NCBI RefSeq assembly: GCF_900129545.1
Contig: NZ_FQWB01000012.1
Span: forward strand, 1 to 32,037
DNA length: 32,037 bases
Direction of reading: 5' to 3'
DNA from: Flavobacterium fluvii
GTDB taxonomy: Bacteria > Bacteroidota > Bacteroidia > Flavobacteriales > Flavobacteriaceae
Made by a program: the position numbers and the translations under genes. Shown here in pieces: positions 1 to 7,849 of the stretch. A model generated the notes under the pieces. That model did not search any database. It saw only the letters and a list, made by a program, of their open reading frames with translations, and had not been told where the DNA came from. The number at the start of each line of letters is the position of its first letter. The first letter of the stretch is position 1.

Positions 1-61
1 TTTAAAAATTCAACTAACAAAGAAAAACATTTATCTTTGAATTAATTAACAGAACACTCTC

Positions 62-805
62 TTAGTAAAAGTCCAAATTAGTTTGAAGACGTACACATTT
101 AATATTATTAGCTTTTTTGCCTTTATAATCTTTATTCTCGAATGCTTTATTGGTTCTAGTTAGTATGTTTTTTTGGTTTAATTCCTTTGCAATATGCCCC
201 ATACCAAAACCTTGTTTATATTGTTCAAAAATGAACTGAATTGTCTTTGATTCATCTTCATCAATTACAATTTTTTTGTTTTCATCTTTTTTATATCCGT
301 ATGGTTGCAACAATCCACCAGTTGCACCGCCATTTAAAACTTTATCTTTTAAACCTGACGAAGTTCGAGATTTGAACACATCAATTTCAATTTGAGCAAA
401 ATCCATTAACAACCCCAAAACAGCAAATTTTGTCTTATCAATTGACCCATCAGGATTTAAGAAGTGTGAACCTCCATTTGTTGATGTTACACAAACATCA
501 ATTCCTTGTTCAAGTAATTGAGTTACTGTTATCCTTGCATCAATTGGATTCCTTCCAACACGTGAAAGTTCGGTCACGTAAAGACATTTATATTTTTTGG
601 GTTCAAGTTTTACATTATCAAGAAACCTTGTTAATTCTGGTCTATCTTTTGAGCCTTTTAGACCACTTATTTTTTCAGAGTACAAATCAATATGAATTTC
701 ATTTTCATTATATTGTGAATGTATATACTTGGTTATATCTACAACTTGGCGTTCAAAAGTTTGATTATTTGAGGACACTCTCACATAAATTGCTAAATTT
801 ACCAT
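62..805 (-). CDS. Serine recombinase (resolvase family), probably 3'-truncated
   Basis: Site-specific serine recombinase of 247 aa. The N-terminal resolvase domain has the YVRVSS motif with Arg9 and nucleophile Ser11, and an SRVGRN motif with Arg82 and Arg85, so the catalytic half looks intact. From about residue 165 a Recombinase (DNA-binding) domain begins with GGLLQPYGYK. The reading frame stays open upstream to 862 only through a GTG, but the ATG at 805 puts the strand-1 motif at the usual distance from the N terminus and was chosen. The protein ends soon after KKANNIK with an unrelated-looking tail, where large serine recombinases of this type normally continue for 150 or more residues. 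Truncation is inferred. It is divergent from the DUF1697 gene, 48 bp apart. It could alternatively be a short resolvase with a degenerate end. Confidence 0.85.
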   Translation of the reverse strand: MVNLAIYVRVSSNNQTFERQVVDITKYIHSQYNENEIHIDLYSEKISGLKGSKDRPELTRFLDNVKLEPKKYKCLYVTELSRVGRNPIDARITVTQLLEQGIDVCVTSTNGGSHFLNPDGSIDKTKFAVLGLLMDFAQIEIDVFKSRTSSGLKDKVLNGGATGGLLQPYGYKKDENKKIVIDEDESKTIQFIFEQYKQGFGMGHIAKELNQKNILTRTNKAFENKDYKGKKANNIKCVRLQTNLDFY

Positions 806-828
806 TGAAAAAAAATTAAATTCAATTA

Positions 829-836
829 CAAATATA
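829..836 (-). promoter_or_regulatory. Bacteroidota -7 box (TATATTTG) for the recombinase
   Basis: TATATTTG on the minus strand fits TAnnTTTG and lies 23 nt upstream of the recombinase ATG at 805. No convincing TTG -33 element is seen at standard spacing. Confidence 0.45.
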
Positions 837-853
837 ATTAATAAAATCAAAGT

Positions 854-1396
854 ATGGTTCACTTATGTCTGCTTCGTGGCATAAATGTTTCCGGGCACAA
901 CATCATAAAAATGGAGGCTTTGAAAACGACTTTGGAAGCCATTGGTTTTCAAAACGTGCAAACCTATATACAGTCAGGAAATGTTTTCGTGGACTCCGAG
1001 GAAGAAAATGCCGCCGCGGTTGGGTTCAAAATTAAACAGGAAATTTTCAAGGCTTTTGGTCATGAAGTGCCTGTCGTGGTTATTGGAAAAACCGATTTGG
1101 AAACTTGTTTGAAAAATAATCCTTTTTTGAAAGAGCCCGCTGCCGATACAAAGAAACTATACGTGGCTTTTGTTTCCACTGTATTGCGAAGTGACAGCAT
1201 CAATGATTTGAAAATGAGTCAGGTAAAGCCTGATGAAGCCAGTGTTGACGGCAATAAAATTTACATCAAATATGCCGTTGGAGCAGGAAAGACGCGATTT
1301 GACCAGAAATACATAGAAAAAAAATTGAACGTGACGGCAACCATCAGAAATTGGAATACCGTGACGCAATTGTTGAAAATGTACGAGGAGTTCTAA
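854..1396 (+). CDS. DUF1697 family protein
   Basis: Protein of 180 aa with the family hallmarks LRGINVSG (residues 7-14) and TYIQSGNVFVDS (about residues 37-48). DUF1697 proteins are small cytosolic proteins of unknown function found singly in many bacteria. The length is usual for the family. The start at 854 leaves only seven residues before the LRGINVSG motif, about one fewer than common relatives, so the N terminus is essentially complete. No clear ribosome binding site is visible, which is normal for this phylum. The gene is divergent from the recombinase upstream and followed by a separately promoted lipoprotein gene. Confidence 0.9.
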   Translation: MVHLCLLRGINVSGHNIIKMEALKTTLEAIGFQNVQTYIQSGNVFVDSEEENAAAVGFKIKQEIFKAFGHEVPVVVIGKTDLETCLKNNPFLKEPAADTKKLYVAFVSTVLRSDSINDLKMSQVKPDEASVDGNKIYIKYAVGAGKTRFDQKYIEKKLNVTATIRNWNTVTQLLKMYEEF

Positions 1397-1431
1397 ATTC
1401 AATCATTTTTAAAATATAATTACACCTTGAC

Positions 1432-1459
1432 GCAACCTTTTCTAATTGTAAGCATCTAA
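1432..1459 (+). promoter_or_regulatory. Possible ECF-sigma promoter (GCAACC / CATCTAA)
   Basis: GCAACC (1432-1437) and CATCTAA (1453-1459) are separated by 15 nt and lie 23 nt upstream of the lipoprotein ATG at 1483. The layout resembles ECF sigma factor promoters (an AAC-type -35 and a CGTC-like -10) and not the housekeeping TAnnTTTG type. This is a motif match by eye. Confidence 0.4.
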
Positions 1460-1482
1460 TGGGTAACTCTAAAAACTTAAAA

Positions 1483-1926
1483 ATGAAACATCTTGCCCTT
1501 ATTATTACTTTTCTTGCTGTTTTTACATCTTGCTCAAAAGACATTGAAGAAGCAACAACTACAGCCGATTATTATGGAAAATGGACATTGGTAAAAATGT
1601 CCGGAAGCATGATTAATTCAGTTACAACTGGAACAGCAATGGAATGGCAAGAATCATATTTGTTCAAAAATGACGGAACATTTGAAAAATCCAGAATGCG
1701 AAACACGGTTGAAACAAAAGCTGTTGGAACTTATACTGCGATTGATTATCAAGACGGAAAGTATTTAGAATTAACATATTCCAATGATAGCGAAATCATA
1801 GGAAGTTGTTATGGAAATTTAACAGAATCACTTTATTTTTCAGCTGCCAATACTTTGTCCAGTACTTGGAGAGCCTGTGATGGCCCTGGATTAGAATACC
1901 AAAAGGCCGATTCCAATTTCAATTAA
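1483..1926 (+). CDS. Lipocalin-like lipoprotein
   Basis: Predicted lipoprotein of 147 aa. The start at 1483 gives a compact type II signal peptide ending FTSC, with Cys17 as the lipid-attachment residue. The upstream in-frame ATG at 1459 would add eight residues before the signal and overlaps the putative -10 box, so it was rejected. The mature part begins with a lipocalin-like signature (YYGKWTLVKMSG) followed by alternating beta-strand segments, such as YLFKNDGTFEKS and GTYTAIDYQDGKYLELTY. Such proteins are common single-gene outer-membrane or periplasm-facing lipoproteins in flavobacteria. The ligand is unknown. It converges with the Dph6-like gene. Confidence 0.8.
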   Translation: MKHLALIITFLAVFTSCSKDIEEATTTADYYGKWTLVKMSGSMINSVTTGTAMEWQESYLFKNDGTFEKSRMRNTVETKAVGTYTAIDYQDGKYLELTYSNDSEIIGSCYGNLTESLYFSAANTLSSTWRACDGPGLEYQKADSNFN

Positions 1927-1976
1927 AAAAACAATTTTTTTAAATCTACACCATGATTTTTGGTTAGCATACTAAT

Positions 1977-2714
1977 TTATTTTGCCACCAAATCACAATA
2001 CCAAAATCCGTAATCAAAAGCATCGGATGTCAAAGTATCGCAAGCGGTATCGGAAGAATCTTCTTTTTCGGGTCTTTCATATTTGCGATAGACTATTTCT
2101 CCAACTTCAAATGCTATGGGTTTGGAGAAAATAGGGCCGTCAAAAGTAAAGGTGTGGAATTCCCCGTTTTCGCCACAAACATCCACATTTTCGGGTAAAT
2201 CATTAATAAAATCTTGATCGATAATCCTGCCCACAAAACTTTTGTCCAAAAATCGGTCATTGACACAAACCACGATGGTCTTGAATCCTAGTGCCATGAA
2301 TTCCTGGATTAAATCCTGGGTTGGGATTTTCCAAAGCGGAAAAACACCTTCAAAATCCATTTCGGCTAATTTGTCTTCCCTGTATTTTCGTAAATCTTCC
2401 AGAAAAATATCCCCAAAAATAGAATGGGTAATTCCTTGTTTTTTTAATTTGGAAAGGGTGGTTTGCACAACGGCTTCATAGACTTCCATCGTTGGCATTT
2501 CGGGAATTTGCATAATTTCCAGTGGCAGCCCCATGCTTTTTGCTTGTTCTTCCAATAATTCTACCCGAACACCGTGCATCGAAATGCGCTGGAATTGTTG
2601 GTTGACACTGGTTAGCAAACAACTGATTTCGTATTCCTTGTCTTGTGTTATTTTGTACAATGCCAAAGCAGAATCTTTGCCGCTGCTCCAATTAAACAGG
2701 GCTTTTTTTACCAT
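1977..2714 (-). CDS. Dph6-related ATP-binding protein (diphthine--ammonia ligase family)
   Basis: Protein of 245 aa in the PP-loop / adenine nucleotide alpha hydrolase superfamily. The PP-loop SSGKDSALALY lies at residues 10-20. Further family motifs are HGVRVELLEEQA, SIFGDIFLEDLRKYRED and GENGEFHTFTFDGP. The family includes archaeal and eukaryotic Dph6, which amidates diphthine on EF-2. Bacteria lack diphthamide, so the substrate here is unknown, and the annotation should stop at ATP-dependent amidase-like or ligase-like. The start overlaps the end of the upstream DUF7935-like gene by 7 nt, which indicates co-transcription and translational coupling. Confidence 0.88.
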   Translation of the reverse strand: MVKKALFNWSSGKDSALALYKITQDKEYEISCLLTSVNQQFQRISMHGVRVELLEEQAKSMGLPLEIMQIPEMPTMEVYEAVVQTTLSKLKKQGITHSIFGDIFLEDLRKYREDKLAEMDFEGVFPLWKIPTQDLIQEFMALGFKTIVVCVNDRFLDKSFVGRIIDQDFINDLPENVDVCGENGEFHTFTFDGPIFSKPIAFEVGEIVYRKYERPEKEDSSDTACDTLTSDAFDYGFWYCDLVAK

Positions 2715-3229
2715 AATTGTCCCACTTCGTTTTTGATGAAGGCCAATGCAGCACCGCTTGGAGATGTTTTTTCGAATAAATCGCTCAAAATCACTTCCCG
2801 CAATTGATTGGCATCAGCTACTTTTTCGTTTTTCACGGCCAAACGTATTATTTGAATCGTGGCGTTTTTGGCAGCGGTTATGATGGACCAACATTCATCC
2901 GTAATGTAGATTTGTTGGGCTAAATTATGCTCGAATTCTTGCTCCACTTGCGCAATGACATAGTTGGCATATTCGTTTTTATCATCGGAAATAGGGGTAA
3001 TTCTTACCAATAATTGACTTGGATTGATGCGCTCCATAAACAAGGTCATTCGTTCGTATGCTTGCAACCGCAAAGGTAAAATGTCTTTTTGGGAATCTTT
3101 TTGCAACAACCAACGTCTGGTGTTTTGCTGGTCTTTGAAATAGGAATTGAATAAAGTATAAGCCACCAATCCTGTAATAATGGCGGGTAAAGTATAACTG
3201 GCTAATTCTATCAGTTTTGTCGAATCCAT
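2708..3229 (-). CDS. DUF7935-like protein, membrane-anchored
   Basis: Protein of 173 aa. One hydrophobic helix near the N terminus (TLPAIITGLVAYTLFNSYF, about residues 13-31) is followed by a soluble, mostly helical domain with ERMTLFMERINPSQLLVRI and EQEFEHNLAQQIYIT. This pattern matches a Bacteroidota family of unknown function that I recall as DUF7935. Membrane insertion with the bulk in the cytosol is the likely topology. Its stop overlaps the next gene's start, so the two are probably expressed together. The promoter region is shared with the divergent TauE/SafE gene. No function can be assigned. Confidence 0.75.
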   Translation of the reverse strand: MDSTKLIELASYTLPAIITGLVAYTLFNSYFKDQQNTRRWLLQKDSQKDILPLRLQAYERMTLFMERINPSQLLVRITPISDDKNEYANYVIAQVEQEFEHNLAQQIYITDECWSIITAAKNATIQIIRLAVKNEKVADANQLREVILSDLFEKTSPSGAALAFIKNEVGQLW

Positions 3230-3290
3230 TTGTGTTTGTTTATTTTTTAGTCAAGGGCAAATTAACGAATAAACCAATAAACTTATGTCT

Positions 3291-3298
3291 TACATTTG
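3291..3298 (+). promoter_or_regulatory. -7 box TACATTTG upstream of the TauE/SafE gene
   Basis: TACATTTG matches TAnnTTTG and ends 17 nt before the chosen ATG at 3316. It supports that start over the upstream in-frame candidate at 3217, which would lie before the promoter. Confidence 0.5.
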
Positions 3299-3315
3299 CT
3301 GAAATTTTTCAAAAA

Positions 3316-4083
3316 ATGGAATCCTACATTATCATTTTACTTTGTCTGGCTGCTTTTGTCTCAGGATTTATCGATGCCATTGTGGGAGGTGGAGGATTGA
3401 TCCAGACCCCGGTTGGCTTGATTTTGTTGCCCAATCTTCCGGTTTCGACAGTTATTGGATCCTTGAAAGTGCCTGCTTTTAGTGGAACTTCATTTGCCGC
3501 CTTTCAATACCTCAAAAAAGTGGATATGAACTGGAGGTTGCTCTTCATTATGATGATTTTGGCATTTCCTTCTGCGTTTTTGGGATCGACCTTGTTGACT
3601 TATGTGAGCAATGATTTCATGAAACCCTTATTGTTGGTCGTTCTTTCGTTTTTGGTCATTTACACTTATGCACAGAAAAATTTTGGACAACATATCGTGA
3701 AAACGCACTCTGCCAGAACCCAAGTTTTTTATGCAGTGCTCATCAGTTTCGTGGTTGGTTTTTATGACGGATTTATTGGGCCGGGAACAGGGAGTTTCTT
3801 GGTTTTGGCTTTCATTGCCTTGATGGGATTTGATTTCTTGCACGCTTCCGCCAATGCCAAAATGGTGAATCTGGCAACTAATTTTGGTTCAATTTGCCTG
3901 TTTATGTTGAAAGGTAAAATCATTTGGGCTGTTGCCATACCAATGGCGCTGTGTAATGCTTTTGGAGGTTGGATTGGCGCAAAATTGGCCATCAACAAAG
4001 GCAACAAATTTATTCGAATATTCTTTTTGGTGGTTGTCATCGGTACCTTGATTCGGTTTGCCTATGATGTTTTTTATAAATAG
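3316..4083 (+). CDS. TSUP family transporter (TauE/SafE)
   Basis: Integral inner-membrane protein of 255 aa with about eight hydrophobic segments. It has the duplicated family signature: FVSGFIDAIVGGGGLIQTP near the N terminus and VVGFYDGFIGPGTGSFLVLAF in the second half. TSUP proteins export or import sulfite, sulfoacetate and related organosulfur anions. The substrate here cannot be told from sequence. The reading frame extends upstream to 3217, but the added residues are not membrane-like and would lie upstream of the TACATTTG box. The gene is monocistronic, between a divergent DUF7935 gene and the helicase. Confidence 0.88.
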   Translation: MESYIIILLCLAAFVSGFIDAIVGGGGLIQTPVGLILLPNLPVSTVIGSLKVPAFSGTSFAAFQYLKKVDMNWRLLFIMMILAFPSAFLGSTLLTYVSNDFMKPLLLVVLSFLVIYTYAQKNFGQHIVKTHSARTQVFYAVLISFVVGFYDGFIGPGTGSFLVLAFIALMGFDFLHASANAKMVNLATNFGSICLFMLKGKIIWAVAIPMALCNAFGGWIGAKLAINKGNKFIRIFFLVVVIGTLIRFAYDVFYK

Positions 4084-4114
4084 AAAAGCATCCTTTTTTT
4101 AATTCTTAAATCCT

Positions 4115-4122
4115 TATTTTTG
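4115..4122 (+). promoter_or_regulatory. -7 box TATTTTTG upstream of pcrA
   Basis: TATTTTTG matches TAnnTTTG and lies 19 nt upstream of the helicase ATG at 4142. Confidence 0.45.
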
Positions 4123-4141
4123 CATTCAACAGAAAATTTTT

Positions 4142-6475
4142 ATGCAGAAATACATCGATCAACTTAACGAAGCCCAACGTGAACCCGTACTCCAAAAAGA
4201 CGGACCAATGATTATTATTGCAGGTGCAGGTTCAGGAAAAACACGTGTATTGACCATTCGAATTGCTTATTTGATGAGTCAGGGCGTGGATGCTTTCAGT
4301 ATTTTGTCGCTTACTTTTACCAATAAAGCGGCACGTGAAATGAAAAAACGTATCTCTGATATTGTGGGTTCCAATGAAGCCAAAAATCTTTGGATGGGAA
4401 CTTTTCACTCCGTTTTTGCTCGAATTCTACGTTCCGAAGCCGATAAATTGGGATACCCTTCGAATTTTACCATTTATGATTCCCAAGATTCCGTTCGGGC
4501 GATTTCGGCGATTATCAAGGAAATGCAATTAGACAGGGATATATACAAACCGAAGCAGGTTTTAAGTCGAATTTCCAGTTATAAAAATAGTTTAATCACG
4601 GTAAAAGCCTATTTCAACAATCCCGAATTGCAAGAGCAGGATGCGATGAGCAAAAAACCTCGTTTGGGTGAAATTTATCAAAATTATGTGGATCGTTGTT
4701 TTAAGGCAGGTGCGATGGATTTTGATGATTTGTTATTGAAAACTAACGAATTGCTGACTCGTTTCCCCGAAGTCTTGGCCAAATACCAGAACCGTTTTCG
4801 TTATATTTTGGTCGATGAGTACCAGGATACGAACCATTCCCAATATTTGATTGTTCGGGCATTATCTGATAAATTCCAAAATATTTGCGTGGTAGGGGAT
4901 GATGCGCAAAGTATTTATGCGTTTCGTGGTGCCAATATCAACAACATCCTGAATTTCCAGAAGGATTATGAAGGGGTAAAGACCTTTAGATTGGAACAAA
5001 ATTACCGCTCGACCAAAAATATTGTGGAAGCGGCCAATACCATAATTGACAAGAATAAAACCAAACTCGACAAAATTGTTTGGACAGCCAATGATTTTGG
5101 CCCCAAAATAAAGGTGCACCGCAGCTTGACCGATGCCGAAGAAGGCCGTTTTGTGGCCAGCACGATTTTCGAACAAAAGATGCAGCATCAAATGATGAAT
5201 GGGCAATTTGCCATTTTGTATCGTACCAATGCGCAATCGCGTGCCATGGAAGATGCGCTCAGAAAACGAGATATTCCGTACCGAATTTATGGTGGTTTGT
5301 CCTTTTACCAAAGAAAAGAAATCAAGGATGTCTTGTGTTATTTACGATTGGTTCTTAATCCAAAAGACGAGGAAGCGTTGGTTCGCGTCATCAATTATCC
5401 GGCTCGTGGAATTGGGGATACAACGGTCGAAAAACTGACCGTTGCGGCGAATCATTACAAGCGTTCCATCTTTGAAGTAATGCAGAATATTGACAAAATC
5501 GACTTGAAATTGAACTCGGGAACCAAGCAAAAACTACAGGATTTTGTGACGATGATCCAGAGTTTTCAGGTAATCAACGAAAATCAAGATGCGTTTTTTA
5601 TCACGGATCACGTGGCAAAAAAAACGGGTTTGGTTCAAGAATTAAAGAAAGATGCGACTCCGGAAGGAATGGCAAAAATCCAGAATATCGAGGAATTGTT
5701 AAACGGTATCAAGGATTTTACCGAAGGACAAAGAGAGATTGACGGTGCTCGTGGAGCATTGTCCGAATTTATGGAAGACGTGGCTTTGGCAACCGATTTA
5801 GACAAAGATACCAGCGATGAAGATCGTGTGGCGTTGATGACGATACATTTGGCAAAAGGACTGGAATTTCCACACGTTTTTGTGGTGGGAATGGAGGAAG
5901 ATTTGTTCCCCAGTGCCATGAGTATGAGCACCCGAAGTGAACTCGAAGAAGAACGACGTTTGTTTTATGTGGCCTTGACCCGTGCCGAGCATCAAGCGTA
6001 TTTGACTTATGCGCAATCTCGCTACCGTTGGGGAAAATTGACCGACAGCGAACCTTCGCGTTTTATAGAAGAAATCGATGGACAATATTTGGAATACCTG
6101 ACTCCTGCAGATAATAATTACCGTTACAAGCCAATGATTGACAGCGATATCTTTGGCGATGTTGACAAATCCAAGTTGCGATTGGCAAAACCTGTTGCAG
6201 GGACACCGCCTAATTATGTTACGAATAACGAATCTAAAACGGACATCAATATTCGTAAATTAAAACCGGTTTCAAGCAATGCATCATCAGGAGGAGCCAA
6301 TTTGTTCGACAATAAACTCGTGGCCGGAAATATCGTGATGCACGAACGATTTGGAAAAGGCGAAGTACTAAATCTCGAAGGCGTTGGCGCGGACAAAAAA
6401 GCCGAAATCAAATTTGAAGTGGGCGGCATCAAGAAATTGTTGTTGCGTTTTGCCAAATTGGATGTGATTGGGTAA
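4142..6475 (+). CDS. pcrA: UvrD/PcrA-type DNA helicase
   Basis: Superfamily 1A 3'-5' DNA helicase of 777 aa, the usual size for PcrA/UvrD. Visible motifs in order: Q motif (LNEAQREPV), Walker A GAGSGKT (residues 28-34), TFTNKAAREMKKR, GTFHSVFARIL, Walker B/II LVDEYQDTN, motif III GDDAQSIYAFRGA, motif IV EQNYRST, and motifs V and VI (MTIHLAKGLEFPHVFVVGMEE, LFYVALTRAE). The C terminus carries a Tudor-like region (VMHERFGKGEVLNLEG) known from PcrA to contact RNA polymerase. Its roles would be nucleotide excision repair, removal of recombination filaments and transcription-coupled repair. It has its own promoter, and REP-like hairpins follow its stop. Confidence 0.96.
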   Translation: MQKYIDQLNEAQREPVLQKDGPMIIIAGAGSGKTRVLTIRIAYLMSQGVDAFSILSLTFTNKAAREMKKRISDIVGSNEAKNLWMGTFHSVFARILRSEADKLGYPSNFTIYDSQDSVRAISAIIKEMQLDRDIYKPKQVLSRISSYKNSLITVKAYFNNPELQEQDAMSKKPRLGEIYQNYVDRCFKAGAMDFDDLLLKTNELLTRFPEVLAKYQNRFRYILVDEYQDTNHSQYLIVRALSDKFQNICVVGDDAQSIYAFRGANINNILNFQKDYEGVKTFRLEQNYRSTKNIVEAANTIIDKNKTKLDKIVWTANDFGPKIKVHRSLTDAEEGRFVASTIFEQKMQHQMMNGQFAILYRTNAQSRAMEDALRKRDIPYRIYGGLSFYQRKEIKDVLCYLRLVLNPKDEEALVRVINYPARGIGDTTVEKLTVAANHYKRSIFEVMQNIDKIDLKLNSGTKQKLQDFVTMIQSFQVINENQDAFFITDHVAKKTGLVQELKKDATPEGMAKIQNIEELLNGIKDFTEGQREIDGARGALSEFMEDVALATDLDKDTSDEDRVALMTIHLAKGLEFPHVFVVGMEEDLFPSAMSMSTRSELEEERRLFYVALTRAEHQAYLTYAQSRYRWGKLTDSEPSRFIEEIDGQYLEYLTPADNNYRYKPMIDSDIFGDVDKSKLRLAKPVAGTPPNYVTNNESKTDINIRKLKPVSSNASSGGANLFDNKLVAGNIVMHERFGKGEVLNLEGVGADKKAEIKFEVGGIKKLLLRFAKLDVIG

Positions 6476-6498
6476 AAAATTGTTTCAAGTTTCTTTTG

Positions 6499-6630
6499 CG
6501 TCTGTTCGAGTGTTTTTTGTGGAGAGTAGCGGAACAAAAAATGTATCGAGAACTTTTTATGATAATGCTTCTCGATTAATTTTAAATAGTAAAGCTGTCG
6601 CATTACTATTTAAAATTAATCGAAGAGACG
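6499..6630. repeat. REP-like head-to-head hairpin doublet (copies P1 and P2)
   Basis: Two related palindromic units lie head to head with a 14-nt spacer (6554-6567). P1 (6499-6553, minus orientation) reads on its own strand TTCTCGATAC, arm, CACTCGAACAGACG. P2 (6568-6630, plus orientation) has perfect 21-nt arms (6572-6592 and 6603-6623) around the loop AGCTGTCGCA. P1 has shorter T-rich/A-rich arms and a divergent loop. The doublet lies between pcrA and the GIY-YIG gene. The layout resembles REPIN elements. Besides being a mobile repeat it could terminate pcrA transcription. Confidence 0.9.
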
Positions 6631-6680
6631 AGTGTCAATGATTATATTATTTGTAAAAGTTACAATTTATCGATAGATAT

Positions 6681-6971
6681 ATGAAAAAGTCTTATGTATA
6701 TATTTTAAAATGTTCTGACAATTCTTATTATACGGGAGTTACGAGTAATTTAACACAAAGATTTTTTCAGCATGAAACGGGTTTCTACCCTGATTGTTAT
6801 ACAGTAAACAGAAGACCTGTTGAATTGGTTTATTATTGTGAATTCACTGATATTAATTTTGCAATAGATACTGAGAAAAAAATTAAAAAATGGTCAAAAG
6901 CAAAAAAAGAAGCATTGATTAATGAAGAGTATGACAAACTTCCTAATTTAGCAAAGAAAAGTTTTAAATAA
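6681..6971 (+). CDS. GIY-YIG nuclease family protein
   Basis: Small single-domain GIY-YIG endonuclease of 96 aa (COG2827/UPF0213-like). The GIY equivalent is YVYILKC (residues 5-11) and the YIG equivalent is YYTGVT (16-21). The other expected residues are also present: Arg27, His31, the NRRPVELVYY segment, and Glu65 as metal ligand in AIDTEKKIKKWSKAKKEALI. All active-site positions look intact, so the protein is probably a functional nuclease. Flavobacterial genomes commonly carry many near-identical copies, and the cellular role is unknown. Here the gene is bracketed by hairpins of one repeat family (6499-6630 upstream, 6989-7052 downstream, 17 nt after the stop). This suggests the gene and repeat form a unit. 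Confidence 0.93.
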   Translation: MKKSYVYILKCSDNSYYTGVTSNLTQRFFQHETGFYPDCYTVNRRPVELVYYCEFTDINFAIDTEKKIKKWSKAKKEALINEEYDKLPNLAKKSFK

Positions 6972-6988
6972 TTGATACTTTATTAAAG

Positions 6989-7052
6989 CTTCTCGATACA
7001 ATTTTTAATAGTAAAGCTGTCGCATTACTATTAAAAATCACTCGAAGAGACG
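6989..7052 (+). repeat. REP-like hairpin (copy P3)
   Basis: A 64-nt unit in the same orientation as P2: CTTCTCGATACA, a perfect 14-nt arm (7001-7014), loop AGCTGTCGCA (7015-7024), the complementary arm (7025-7038), then CACTCGAAGAGACG. It is a single unit and lacks a head-to-head partner. By my alignment it matches the reverse complement of copy P4 at 23180-23243 at 62 of 64 positions, which indicates recent spread. Confidence 0.9.
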
Positions 7053-7075
7053 GAAAATAAAAAAATAAACAATAA

Positions 7076-7696
7076 ATGGCACAATTCATAAAAATATACG
7101 AAGACAAACCCAGCGAAGCGGCAATTGCCAGAGTTGTCAAGGTTTTACAAGACGGAGGTTTGGTGATTTATCCAACCGACACGGTTTATGGTTTGGGATG
7201 TGATATCACCAATACCAAGGCTTTGGAGCGCATTGCCAAAATAAAAGGAGTGAAGCTGGAAAAAGCCAATTTTTCCTTTATTTGCCACGATTTGAGCAAT
7301 CTTTCCGATTATGTGAAGCAAGTGGATACGGCAACATTTAAGCTGCTTAAAAAAGCCTTACCCGGTCCTTACACGTTCATTTTACCGGGAAACAACAATT
7401 TACCTAAGGAATTCAAGAAGAAAACCACGGTCGGAATTCGTATTCCGGATAATTCGATTGCCTTGGAAATCGTTCGTCAGTTGGGAAATCCAATTGTTTC
7501 CACTTCCATCCGTGATGAAGATGAAGTGATAGAATACACCACCGATCCTGAGCTTATTTTCGAGAAATGGCAAAACCTTGTTGATGTGGTTGTTGATGGA
7601 GGATACGGTGACAACATTGGTTCAACCATAATTGACTTGTCGGGACACGAACCAGTTGTCGTGAGGGAAGGCAAGGGGAGTTTGGAAATACTTTAG
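7076..7696 (+). CDS. YciO-type protein of the Sua5/YrdC/TsaC family
   Basis: Protein of 206 aa consisting of one YrdC-like domain without the C-terminal Sua5 domain. It has the family core YPTDTVYGLGCDI (about residues 32-44), LPGPYTFIL, VGIRIPDN and NPIVSTSI. Family members of the TsaC/Sua5 type make threonylcarbamoyl-AMP for tRNA t6A. The segment after the first motif (IKGVKLEKANFSFICHDLS) and the overall length are closer to E. coli YciO, whose physiological role is less certain, than to TsaC with its KxRP motif. Product names that say simply L-threonylcarbamoyladenylate synthase are therefore plausible but not proven. The gene starts 23 nt after repeat P3 and ends before a strong bidirectional terminator. 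Confidence 0.88.
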   Translation: MAQFIKIYEDKPSEAAIARVVKVLQDGGLVIYPTDTVYGLGCDITNTKALERIAKIKGVKLEKANFSFICHDLSNLSDYVKQVDTATFKLLKKALPGPYTFILPGNNNLPKEFKKKTTVGIRIPDNSIALEIVRQLGNPIVSTSIRDEDEVIEYTTDPELIFEKWQNLVDVVVDGGYGDNIGSTIIDLSGHEPVVVREGKGSLEIL

Positions 7697-7790
7697 ATTT
7701 CAGATTAAGATGTTAATTATCTGTATAATAAAAATGAATTCCACCAACCATTTTTCAGTACATTACCATAAATAATTAGATTACAAAATA

Positions 7791-7828
7791 AAACGCAATT
7801 ATCAATATCATAGATAATTGCGTTTTTT
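7791..7828. terminator. Bidirectional terminator between convergent genes
   Basis: Stem ACGCAATTATC (7793-7803) pairs with GATAATTGCGT (7813-7823), with a 9-nt loop and a T tract on the plus side. The minus side has an A-flanked extension that also reads as T-rich. It sits between the convergent YciO-type and outer-membrane protein genes. Confidence 0.8.
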
Positions 7829-7849
7829 TATATTTATATATAGTAAATA

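Noticed and set aside
430..819. Open frame of 129 codons on the plus strand opposite the recombinase
   Set aside because: It is antisense to an intact catalytic domain with clear motifs and has no family likeness.
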